Program-made: the position numbers and the translations under genes
From: Ulota crispa
Taxonomy: Eukaryota > Streptophyta > Bryopsida > Orthotrichales > Orthotrichaceae
Direction: 5' to 3'
Assembly: GCA_963920765.1 (NCBI GenBank)
Contig: OY987242.1
Location: 9,946,789-10,010,788, forward strand
DNA length: 64,000 bases
Notes under the pieces: model-generated
What the model saw: only the letters and a program-made list of their open reading frames with translations
The model's database searches: none
What the model was told of the DNA's origin: nothing
In this document: positions 49,211 to 60,900 of the stretch, piece by piece
How positions within the stretch are numbered: position 1 is the stretch's first letter
Layout of the letters: each line of letters starts with the position of its first letter

Positions 49211-49443
49211 CACCTTCTTCATGATGGAGAAGTGCTTGCATTCACTCCTATTTCACTCCTACACTTGTCATTCTTCACAAAAGTTTGAGTTTCGGATAAG
49301 GAGAAAGTGTGACGCTTTTCACCGACTCTGGAGACACAGAATATGGCCCACTTTCTCACAGTCTGATCCATTTTAAAACCATGACACCTTGGTCCTATTG
49401 GGGGGTTGATGGTGGTGTGCGACCTACGATCCATATTTTAGGA

Positions 49444-49986
49444 TTACTTCGTACCAGGCTCATTGTGGACGCGTTCCCGAGGGAAGGGTTTAGATCCATC
49501 TTTGCAAGCTACGTAATCATGTCGAGAAGAAGCCAAATCTGTTTCTAAAATGTCGTCCAAGTTGAGAAGCCAGCCATCATTCCATGACCAGCGAAGGCCC
49601 ATTCTGGTGAGAGCGCTCTCTACGACCGGAAACAATACAAAAGTGCAGAAATGTTGTGCATAAACATGATTTTTTCACATTTGTGCTCGTGGTAGTCCTG
49701 TTATCCAGTGCTCCGATTCAACGCATCTCAGAATCGAGAATGGCGACACCACAAGGAGATTACTTGCTTCCTCATGCAGTGTAATCTTCGTTTTCCATTA
49801 GACCGCACCACAGATTTGCAGCATTTCTTTGTAGGGGTTGTCATCACACATGAAATGACGGGGATTTTTGATTGATCCTGTTGAAGGTGGAAGCTCCTCA
49901 TCCGACCCTATACTTGGATGCCTTCCATATGATGAACCTTCTGCCTCCATTCTCCTTAACAATCTAGGATTGTGCGGATCGTGCAT
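49444..49986 (-). other. Minus-strand open segments, possibly exonic
   Basis: 49986-49798 reads MHDPHNPRLLRRMEAEGSSY and ends QICGAV. 49635-49444 reads ALTRMGLRWSWNDGWLLNLD then DILETDLASS. Both are hydrophilic and protein-like but short, with no recognised family and no clear joining splice sites. Confidence 0.2.
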
Positions 49987-50007
49987 GATTTGTTTATCAT
50001 ATAGAAC

Positions 50008-50340
50008 ATGGTTGTCACATCAGGCAAGATTTGGCTGACAGACATGACAAGTGGACGTCGACATGACAAGCGGACATACAGACTGCACAGATAGACGTGT
50101 TCATCCACTCTTGCATTTTAGGGTTTTTTTAGGGCTCTTGACTTAAGAAGGAAGAATCGAATTGTTATTTTCATATTCATTACATGATATGGCTTTAGAT
50201 CATGTTTTGAGAGCATGTACAAAGTAAGTTTTTTTTTTTCTATCATTTTCTAAAGTCAACTATGAATTGACTAAATTGGTTTGACATGAGTTCAATTGAG
50301 CACTTCAATGTGACAACAATGCTACAAAGGTGATTAAAAA
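50008..50340. repeat. Dispersed repeat, partner of 33135-33476
   Basis: Same order of blocks as the copy before the assembly gap, including GAGTTCAATTGAGCACTT. Confidence 0.55.
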
Positions 50341-50399
50341 GAGATCATGGGGATCCTGCCAACTTTGCATGCTAAAATAGCGGTGTAGGGTTCATGTGG

Positions 50400-50720
50400 A
50401 CAATAGGGGTAGTCATGCATTCTTCACCCCATTCTCAATCTTCATAGAATGGGGACATGACGTGGCATTCTCTTCCTTGATTTGCAGATGCTCCATTCTT
50501 TCAAGACTGAAAATTTGTTTTCTTTACCTTTAAAGGAGAAGAATGGATATGAAGAAATTTTTAGCACTTGAAGTTTTTTCAGTGATGACTATCCCCTTCT
50601 TATCTTGCTCTTCTTGCTGTCACCCTCCTTGTTCTTGTTTAGGGAAAATGTAAGCTTGCTTCTTACCATACCATCATTTTGTAGGTAAACTCATTCTCTA
50701 CTCTCCATTACTCTCAAAAG
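50400..50720. repeat. Dispersed repeat, partner of 48880-49210
   Basis: It aligns in the same orientation with moderate divergence. Confidence 0.5.
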
Positions 50721-52591
50721 GAGAGTCACATGTGCAATATACAAAGGGTGTACTTCCAAGCTTGTTCAGTGATTGGCAAGAGCAATAGAAGGCAAAAGTT
50801 CCCCAATTGGTGAGCATAGAAATAACTTAAGAGTTAAGTTTGTAAAAACTTTTTGTTGATGCATTGCTCATGATAAGGCTATTCATTTTTTATAACCGTT
50901 TACTTACATTTGCTTGATTTGTGAAACCTGGAACTTCCTGTTGCTAGATGGAGAGGTGGTGGCTTTGTAAATATTAAATTTTTTGAGGGGGACCGTGTGA
51001 GATTAGAGCATGTTGTATTCTACAAGCATGGATTTACAATATCTTGGCCCGTGGATGGGTAAGAGGGGCGCACATGATCTTCTAAACTTATTCCACCTCC
51101 CATTCACATGGAAGTGCTAAATGTAAAACTTTGTAGCTTTGCCTTGTGGATCCTCCACCCCAATGGCAATGGGAAACCAACATTTTAGTGTAATGTCAAT
51201 TGGTTCAAATTCAAAAAAAAAAAACCGATTGAAGTTGAAACTACTAAATAAAAAAACTGGTCAAAATCTACCAAGAACTAATTGTAATCTCTTACAGCAT
51301 ATACAGAAAAGATCAGGTGCAATTGAGTGAAATACCGGTTGTAGATGGGAAATGCTGGACTGTAGCAGATGAAGTCAGAATTTCTCCACGATCTCTGCTC
51401 CACTCTCAACCGGTACTGCTTTTGCGAAACAACTTCTACAACGTGATACAGTATTTGTTAATTTGGGAAAAACAACCGATTTTGGGAATTCCGAATTTTT
51501 CAGTTTCAAGAGTTTTTGGGTGACTTTGGGTGACTTAGATCCTAGAATGAATTTTATGATAATTCTTCAAGACCTTATATCAATGATTGAAATGTTTTCA
51601 TGGAATTATAAAAAAAAACTCACTAAATCACCAAAGTATTCTCACAAATGCAAAATTAGTTTTGGGAAAGCTTTCACATGAAAGGACCGAAGGAGGCCCT
51701 AAGCTGTCAAGCCGGTCGTATATGCTAAATTGACCATGGACCAAGTCAATTAGGGACAATATTGCCATGGCCAACGCTGCTTCGACGAGTTCACTCCTAA
51801 AATTATCCACCACCGGCGGCGCAGATACAATACCTTTGTAGTAAAAATATGAACCCTCCACAAGGCCCTTAAGAATGGTCTCTCGTAACATTTATTGGGC
51901 CTAGAGTGGGTATATTAAAAGCGTGTGTGAAGTGTCTCTACCTTGTATGACTTTCCTATTGTACATCACAAAAACTATGAATAGAAAATGGCAATCTAGT
52001 ACTATGTCACAATTTCTTAATTATTCTCCTACTATTGTACACAATCATAACTAATGTTACCCTCACAAGTACTAGGTTAAAGATTTTAGTACAGAGAAAA
52101 AGGACCATGGTAATACGTACATGTAATTGTGATACCTAATGAAAATTGGACATGCTAATGTGAGTCATGATTGTAGTCAAAGGCATAATAAAGTGTAAGG
52201 AAATTTTATTACTCCAAAATACAAATTAAAACAATCAAGAAGGGGTTCTTAAAGGCCTTGTGGAGGGCTCATATTTTTTCTATGACTTCCTACTTCATAG
52301 TAGAGCAACTCACACCCTCAAAGGCACGAATAAACGGAAACAATGAATGGAACCATCCAAGTGCAAACATTCATCCGTATGAACAATTTCCAGCAACAAA
52401 CTTGATCCAAATAATGGCGCGCCTAATTAAATCCTTGAGGTCTATAAGCATAAAAGAATGGCATGTAGCTTATATTTCTGATGATTTCCAATCGTTCTAA
52501 TTCTTATAATGAAGATTTTACGTAAAAACCCTCACAGAAGAAGGTTTGCATCCTTCAGTGGCTCCTATTGTCTTACGTTTACCTACTTAAC
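50721..52591. other. Intergenic stretch, no gene supported
   Basis: A partial ATTTGTTAATTTGGGAAAA-family MITE starts near 51452. A minus-strand frame (51891-51628, containing VVDNFRSELVEAALAMAILS) and a plus-strand segment near 51322-51410 look weakly protein-like but have no recognised family. Confidence 0.35.
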
Positions 52592-52828
52592 TTAACTCTT
52601 AAAGGACCGAGGAGCACTTTGCGACCAATACAATATTTAGTATTTTCTTGAATTTGGAATGCATCCACACCTTTACTACATTTGAGATCAAAGAGGTTAG
52701 AGTATAGATCAATGCAGTTCTAGTGAGCTAGTCAAGATCCCAAATTAAAACTTTTTATTGGTAGCAAATGCCAATTATATGACAACATATTTACTATGTA
52801 ATACGTAGAGCGGTCCTTTAAGGTTTAA
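52592..52828. mobile_element. Short TTAA-type MITE (237 bp)
   Basis: Left TTAACTCTTAAAGGACCGAG, right GCGGTCCTTTAAGGTTTAA. It is a sibling of 17066-17299 and the only member of this class seen right of 35 kb. Confidence 0.78.
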
Positions 52829-55800
52829 GCCTTAAAATAGTTTATTGTTTGAATAAAAATTGTAACTTGTTACCATTTACCGAAGAATCAAAGTTGTTGA
52901 ATGTCATATTTAACCAAATCTTGACGGTTCAAAATTCAACAATATTAATAAATATGCAAATCATGAGAAGATCTACATCTACAAGACATCCCTATGTTTT
53001 GGATAAAAATCTAAACTTTCATGAATAATCCAACAATTGGAGAAGTTTTCTCAGTGAAGAATCAACCTTGCATGAGGCACCACATTTTGGTGTTCACAAT
53101 ACTTTGAAGTTCAATAAACCTAAATAAGTTGCTATTTTTAGTAGTTATGTTTTAGAACTATTCTTTTTGAATTCTAGTTTTAGCATCAAAAATTTGATTT
53201 TGAAAATGATTGATTAGATTTTTCTATTGAAGATTTTTTGCAAGGGTCTTGACTTTTTATAGTGTTGAGAACTCTTGGAAATGAGCCTCAAAGTCAAATA
53301 CATGAGATTTTGGAAAACAATTTACACTAAAAACTCATTTCAAAAATTGTGGAACAAATTTTGAAGAATCGTGAAGTGATTGGAGATTTGGAGTTATGTA
53401 TGTTATGTCCTTTAACATCATATTTTTTTGGTGATTCATTTTTCAAATTCAACATGTGAAAAGAGGATTGAAGGACTTAAAATCATTTGTGCAATTTTAA
53501 CACCCTCATGATCAAACATTCTAATTTTTCAATCTATAAGTGATATTGTTATGTTTTCTTTTCCTATGTGATCTTCAACATACTTAGATTAAATTTGTAT
53601 GGTTGCAGTTTTTAAAAAACTAATACAATTTATTAAAATGCTAAATTTTTGTTCAACTTAGAGCAAATTCCTAAAAGCTTAAAAAAGGCCTCGGGCGTAC
53701 CTTGTAATAATGTCAAGTAACCAATTCAGGAGTACTAGTACAAGTTTTTCTCCTTGTTGAAATTTTCCTATACTGATTCAAATAAGGTCTGAATCTTACC
53801 ATTTGCTTATACGAGTTGCAAGATGCATACATTTTACTTAGTATCTTTTAGTGAATATGTTTTCCTTTTACAATTGGACGCACGTGATTTTGTTTATAAA
53901 TTTTGTGAAGTCAAAAAGTTATTATTAACAACTAGAAGGAAAAAATATTATGAGAAACGGAGGGACCATTTTGTATTCCATCTTTACGTACAATAAATGT
54001 AGATATAGCTATAGCTCAAAGTTGAAAATTATTTGAAATTCTTGTAGGTAATCATTAAAATTTCAATATTATACAAGAAATTCTATGCTTGTTATTTTGT
54101 AATATGCTAAATTTTATATAATAATAGGTATAGTTTCAGTTCCAAAATGTAAGGTTTTTACCAATTTACCTAATTTGGTGTTTAATTTTTGTTTTGAAAG
54201 TTTCAGAGGCTGAATGTTTGTTGCTCGAGCAGTTCCTTGGTCACACAGACCACCGTAGGTGATGAAATTGTTCATTTAATATGGCATTATGTAATAACAG
54301 TTCTGTGTTTTGCATGTGTATTTTGATTTGGGTAAATCTTACAATGTTTTGGTCGGCGTAACTTAATGCGTTTTAAAAACAACGTGCAGCCGAATATAAA
54401 TAGCCTTTTATTCATTTTGTGTAAAATTTATAACAAATTTGTAAATTATGTACAGGTCATTGAAAATTAAAAAGCATTTATAAGTAATTTAGGTAGCCTC
54501 CAAATGTGAATCGTTAGTGTTTTATACATATAATTTAGTGTGTCATATATTGGATCCTCTGGGTTGAACCCGTGTATAGTTGGATGTATAGTTAAATGCA
54601 AATTTGGATTAAATGCATTGTTTTTTTTTTTGGCAATTAAATGCCCAATTTCTTCAAAATAAAATGGGTAGCTTCAAGGCTTCAGGAAAAAAGAAAAAAT
54701 TGTATACTTCTTTGTCTAATCCTTCTCCTTTCAACTCATTTTTCCATTCTAAGTTTTCTTTATAAAGAATATAGTCTAAATCACACTAAAATAAAAAGTA
54801 TAAGTAATGATAGAGTTCTATCAAATAAGCCATTATGCCAATTATAAGTAATTACATGGATCTTTTCATTCTTGCCTACAAGTTAAATAGCCCCCAAAAA
54901 ATAAACCCTTGCCACACTAAGTACTCAAAATATACATAGAGTGCCCCCCCCCCCCCCCCCAAGACATTTTGCAAGCAAGGTAGGTAGCTAGAAAAGCAAC
55001 ACTTTAAGGGTTGATTTGCCTTTCCATGGGAATTTTGAGACAAGGAGATTTTTGTTTAGTTTTCAAACAAAGAGAAATGGATGCCCAATGTAACTCAATT
55101 TTTTTCATTTTTTTTGAAGTATTATTGAATTGTTGATGAATTTTCAAAATTTTCTAGGCACCTATTTGTGATCCTAGGTCTCCCATAAACTGTTCCCATG
55201 CAACTTGTAAAGAGATGAGGTGATATCAATGAGTATGATTGGCTCTTGCCGTACAATACACCTTTTCTTCTATTACTAAAGAGGGTAGGACGCTTTTCAA
55301 GAGAGGGGATGCAATTTGAGCTACCTAATTTTTCAATGTTTTGCAAACTAAAGGATTGTTACTTATTGATTATAAAGAGTTCACAAGAAATAAAAGATGG
55401 TAGTCATCAAGTTTTGCTGAAGGTAAATTATTGCTTGTCCACATTAAACAATATGAACTATTCAAAGTTCATAAGTAATAGTTCAAACATTTCTTTGGTT
55501 TGCAAAACATTGAAAAGTACGTGCCAAGGATTAGGAGATATGCCCGAATCAAAAAACATGCAAAACTTTGGGGAAAATGTGTGCAAATCACTGAAAAATC
55601 TCCAATGTCAAAGAACGCCGCAGAAAGTCCATAATTTCATCAATTGTTCACGCTTGGTTAAATGTGTCATTTGTCCTTCTACAAGGAAGTTATTACCCTA
55701 CTTTTTTGAATAAGGATGGTATTTGGTTAATGTGATAAATTCATGTCAAGTATCCAAATCACAGTAGCAAATATATGGCCTTGCTTTTTTTAAGACCATG

Positions 55801-56824
55801 GCACAGTTAGTGCGCAAGCTTTGCCTTGTCTAACTATGCAACATTTGAAGAGCAACATTTGCGAGAACATTCGAAGAGTTTTTGACGTCCCACGATGAAC
55901 TTCCTCCATTCACAAGAATGCACTAGTTTTTCTCATTGGTCCTCATAACGATTTGTTCCACTCTTGTTAGTTAAAATGCAACGCAGGAGAGCTTATTCTG
56001 TGTAGAATTGCGTCAATTAGAAGCATCACAGATGATAATAAGAAATTTGAAGAGTGTGATGCAGATGGCCACGTAAGGACCAAAGAGTTTTTTGGAGTTT
56101 ATACTAATGAATGCCACTGTTTTGTCGTTGTTTTGTGGGTGAATGTTTCAACATTTTAGTCCTTATTCACAAATCTTGATTAATATCTAAAAGGCCAACA
56201 ATGGAATCACTTGGCCAAGATGACAATTTTGAATCCTAAACTCTAAAATCTTCGTGTTGGACGTTTACAAGTTTTTTACAATCAATCTTAACTCAAGCTT
56301 TAATGAAAGGAGAGAATCCGCTATGACCAATTCAACTCTTTCCAAACATGCAACAAAACAAAACCTTAAGCTTCAAACCAGGAATTCGATAACATTGAAA
56401 GATTTTAGTATGTCAAAATTTGAATCGAAGGATAATAGGGTATCCAAATTATTTTAAAGGATACATGTGGTTTAATTAGCAGTATTTATCCAACACATTC
56501 CTACGCTAGTCACAGAAGCAGACAAATTTTTTTTGTCCTTTCCGCCACAAGTCTTCATCCGACACACCAAAGCCGACATTATGGTTTTTTGTAGTTGCAG
56601 AACGAGTTGAAAACTCATGCTCAATAAAACGGCAGATTTTATTAAGCTTGGTACAATTTCAGTTCCTGACCTAAAAAAACTCAGATCTACAGCAGTCCTG
56701 GCAATTTGAGCTCTGGACACTTTAAGATCACAATTCTGAAATTCCGAAATACTCCGTTTTAACAAATGGGAACATCTGTCTACTTAATTAAAAAATTCAG
56801 AACAGACAGAACTAACTGATCGTC
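52829..56824. other. Intergenic stretch, no gene supported
   Basis: AT-rich DNA with a poly-C run at about 54944-54960 and a 155-residue plus-strand frame (55246-55713) of Ser/Lys/Asn/Cys-rich composition with no recognised domain. No transposon ends were identified with confidence. Confidence 0.4.
56638..56643 (-). terminator. Candidate SOS1 polyadenylation signal
   Basis: AATAAA on the minus strand, about 620 nt beyond the SOS1 stop codon. This places the tandem duplication at 56825-57222 in the 3' UTR if used. Support is position only. Confidence 0.3.
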
Positions 56825-57222
56825 CGAAACGACTGACTTCCAATTTACCATTACAGCTGCAGGAGGGAGATCACTGTGCTCAAATGGATGTACACACTAG
56901 CTAGAAAGGTGCTAAACCTGAGGTTATCACCGTTGGCATGACAGTTCCTCCTGAAGTACTGAGTTTTCTACTGGACAGTACCAAAGAGAAGTATAGTTTC
57001 AAGAGATAAAGAAAGAATGTACCGAAACGATTGACTTCCATTTTACCATTACAGCTGCAGGAGGCAGATTCACTGTGCTCAAATGGATTTACACACTACT
57101 TAGCTAGAAACGTGCTAAACCTGAAGTTATCACCGTTGGCATGACAGTTGCTACTGAACTACGAGTTTTCTACTGGACAGTACCAAAGAGATGTACAGTT
57201 TCAAGATGTTGAAAAAGAATGT
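56825..57222. repeat. Tandem duplication (about 198 bp x 2) just downstream of SOS1
   Basis: Copy 1 (56825-57022) and copy 2 (57023-57222) are alignable along their whole length. Both start CGAAACGA(C/T)TGACTTCC and share an internal CATTACAGCTGCAGGAGG block. Divergence is low. It lies in the probable 3' UTR or terminator region of SOS1. Confidence 0.85.
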
Positions 57223-57261
57223 ACCGAGGACGTAGACTACGAAAATAGTGAAGGACGTCGA

Positions 57262-57953
57262 TCATGGAACTTGTCGAGAATTACTGAAGAGGTGACTGGG
57301 AGAATCGACGCGCACAATCTGCTCCTCCTTGTCGGAGTCGTCGCTGGTGTCGCTAGTGCGAGGCCTGACCCGCAGCGGCCTGCCCACCGGGACGCTAGTG
57401 ATGCCGTGGCTGGTTGCTTTGTGCCACGGCCCTGGCGCGTGCTGCATGAGCATGGACGTCCGTCTGACAAGGTTGGAGTGCGACTGGCTCATTTGTGACG
57501 GCACCTCGGGTGTCCACTCGTCCTGCGCTCCTCTCCAGCTCTTGCTCATGCTCTGCGTCGAGCCGAAGACACTGATTTCCAAAGCCTTGGCCGTGTACTT
57601 ATCCGGAGTGGAGCTAGTGCCACCACCTGATGCTTGCCCAACGGGAATGGAATTATCACTAGCAAAGCCGATCTCGTTGTTACTCCCGAGATTCTCAGCG
57701 TTTGATCGAGGGTTTACAGAGATTCGGTGCTGGAGTGCCACGTCATGCTCAGCGAACGAGCGCCGAGGTGTGGGGCGGCTGGACTTGCGTGGGAGAGACT
57801 GGAGAGTCCCGGATCCTTGTATGGCCGCAAGCTTGGCAGCCACTCCGGTGCCGAACAACAGCACCCGGGATCTTGCCTCTGCATGAAACACGGTGGCTTG
57901 TTGCAGCGAAATGTTGCTCCTACTACCTGTGAACACTTCGTAGTTGTCAGAAC
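57262..57953 (-). CDS. SOS1: SOS1 last exon: autoinhibitory tail and stop
   Basis: It encodes about 230 residues. The early part (SLQQATVFHAEARSRVLLF) matches the conserved FSQQATQYIVETRARAIIF block. Then comes a divergent Ser-rich region, an ISVFGS motif, an acidic stretch (SDTSDDSDKEEQ) and VRVDSPSHLFS near the stop. It is GC-rich compared with flanking DNA. The acceptor TTAG at 57954-57955 is in the correct phase. Confidence 0.93.
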
Positions 57954-60900
57954 CTAACAGTCCACCCTACAAAACTGCTACCTCCTTGTGAGTTAACGTT
58001 CCATAGAAAGACTACTGTACTCCCCACGAGGATGACAACTCTAAATACACCACAAAGTGTTAGTTATTCATACCAACGCTCTACTCTTCAGCATTTTGTC
58101 CACAGTACTTGAAAGAGAACATCCTGGATTGGTTCACCCCTTTGCAAGCTTGTACACCATCATTCATCACTTGGCTAGTATATATGAGCCATTGAACATT
58201 AACTTACGTAGATCAGGTTTCCTACGACTCAATTATAGAAGTGTCAACTTCGTATGAAAATGGTTTCACTAGTGTAAACTTTTGATCTGCTTCCGAGTGA
58301 TGTCCATTAAAGAGGGTGAACAATGTGCGTTAAAATCGGACATTTGGAAGTATGGTTTGAAAGTTCGCAAGAAGCAGAAGAAGGTGTGCTGACTGACCAG
58401 CGGGGCTGACGAGAGGCGCCCTCAGGATCAGGCCTGCAGGAGCAGTGATGATTTCTGTGCTGTGCTCTGGCCTGACGAAACCTTCCAGCAACACACCCAT
58501 TTCTCTCTGCCGAAGCTCGAAGACCTCGCCCCGAAGAAAGATGCGCATGGAGGAGCAATCCGCCACAAGAGCTCGAATCTCTTGCAATGTCGCCGTGTCG
58601 AATTGCGGAGCCAATACCATCTTGACAATCGTCAGTGCGCTTTCCTGTACAAAAGCGTGCCATTGGGTTCACCAGTGCAAAGCAAACAAAACATAGACTC
58701 CGCAACAGTTTCCAATATTTTCCTCGAAGTGCCCAAAAGGCCAAAAGTGGGCGCTGTTCTATCCATAGGACTTAGAGAGCTACAAAGCTGTAAAACAAAA
58801 CGTACAAAGAAACACACCCTACATTTTGAGGGATAGCAAGATATGAGTTGAAAGTTACTAAAATCAATTATTAGCTCCCAAATCAGAAAATCTGTCTGTA
58901 GCTTGAGCACCTTGGGGCTAATAGCCTAATGACGATTGGTTATTTTGCTAGTGCAAGTAGCGTAGTTAACGCTCTACGAACAAAAAAATCTGAAATTACC
59001 TTTGAAGAGATACGCTCCCAAAATAATTCAACAACAGTTAGCAGTTAAAAAGATCAATTTCAGCAAAGATAGCCAAGGGACTCAAAACATACCTGCCAAA
59101 GAAAATTGTCGAGTTCGGGGCGTTCCCCTTGGATCAATAAGATCCTAGAGCGTTCAATGAAATAGCAGTGGACTACTGAATCTGTCACAATATCACACAA
59201 GTACGGTCTTCCTGTCAACGCTTCGTACAAGCCAAGCGTGCTGCCGTGGGAAAATGTGGGTTGGCTCAGCCGCTGTCCACTGGTTGCCTTGTTACTCCAC
59301 TGAAATTATCCAAACCACAATTAGTCAACACAAGGATTACAGTGCCAGGCACTTTGTCTGTAGCCACACCTATTACAAATGAAGGCCCCGAGTATTTCTA
59401 ACTCGTAGACGAGGTAGACTTCAAGAACCAGCAGGCTCAAGAAAGTAATTAGAAAATAATGTTAAGTTGTTTCATTTGATCTTAAACATCCAATCCCATA
59501 ATCTTTGAATAGTTTAAGAGCTCACATTGAGCATGAAATGATGCGCTATAACCTCTACCTGATTAGCAAACAAGTGACGCAGTTGTCTCAAAACTCAGAC
59601 TTGGATTATGTATTGATAAACCATAACATAAATGTTCCCCCAACATGTAACTATATAATTTCTGGTATTAAAACAGAGAGCATTGCCTAACGCAGGAGAA
59701 TTTGGGTCAAGCATCAAAAGAAAGGGAATGAAGTAACCTTGACAACACCATTTGCAATCAACCAGATCCCATCGGGCGTTGTGTCCTCTCTGTAAATGAC
59801 GCTACTCCGCACTCTCATGTGCTCCTTGGCCACATCAAGCAGCAGTTCTTGCACAGGGTCTGGCAATGCTCCTACAAAAGGTTGGTTCTGCAAGGTTTCC
59901 GCTGCTGTTGGCATTTCAACAATAGGCGGATTCCGCATAAGCTTCTTCAAGTCGACCTGATTCGTACCAAGATGATAAATTCGTTAGACCATAATTCACA
60001 TGCTCACAATGACGATCATTGAGGTATAACAAGACTCGCACTCATTTGGGAAATTTACAGACCGGAATCTGTGCTTGAACCTGTCTAATACATTTCATGC
60101 TATCGTCCGGCGCTCATTAATATCTAGTTTTCAAACAGGCTGGTTATGTGCTGAACGATTCACAAAAACATCAGCTTGCCGTGCACACTCAGATCTCGAC
60201 CAGTGTCCGCTTAAGCGCAAGCGTTGTAGAGGCTACAAATGGGCAACAGGAACTGATACATTTCTTACCAACACCCAGACACAAATATGTAATATAGAAT
60301 ATAGTAGAACTGCAAACCTGGACGGCGTCATGGAGTTGGACAGTCTCCTTGGCTTCAAGGAGCCCACCATTCTCTAAACTCTTCACATATGAAGTCAGGT
60401 GCGCCAAAATTGCATAAGTCACTTGCTTTGTTTTGACAGCCCGCAACACCTGTATCCACATGGAACAGTTTCCTCAGCATGCCCTTCGGTCAAGAATCGA
60501 GAAGTTAAAGCATAGATTCGTTAAAAAATCTGACTCTACAAATATCATGCAAAAAAAATAAACTCCGTGAATATTCAGGCATGACCATATCACTAGCAGA
60601 AAACACCCAAAGTATCCTGAATCACCAAGCTGCTTTGATCCCTGCTACGTGTAACGCAATTTAAGGCGATTTTAGATATAGGGTAGAGTGGTGCTCAGGT
60701 GACACTCAGTGCATGTCCTCTGGAAATAATGTGCCAAGGGCGTATATTCTAAGGGTGATCTCACCTATACACCACTCGTTTCCTAAAGTAAACCCAGTCG
60801 TAACGTAAAGAGGTTTTCTAGAATATCTCTGGGAGGTAGATTTTGTACTACAAAAGCAAGATCGATAAAGCAACTGGTTTATATAACCAATTGCTACACT

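Noticed and set aside
55246..55713. 155-residue plus-strand frame
   Set aside because: Biased composition, no recognised domain, in AT-rich DNA without other gene signals.
57329..57886. Plus-strand 185-residue frame opposite the last SOS1 exon
   Set aside because: Shadow of the SOS1 coding strand, which aligns with a known protein.
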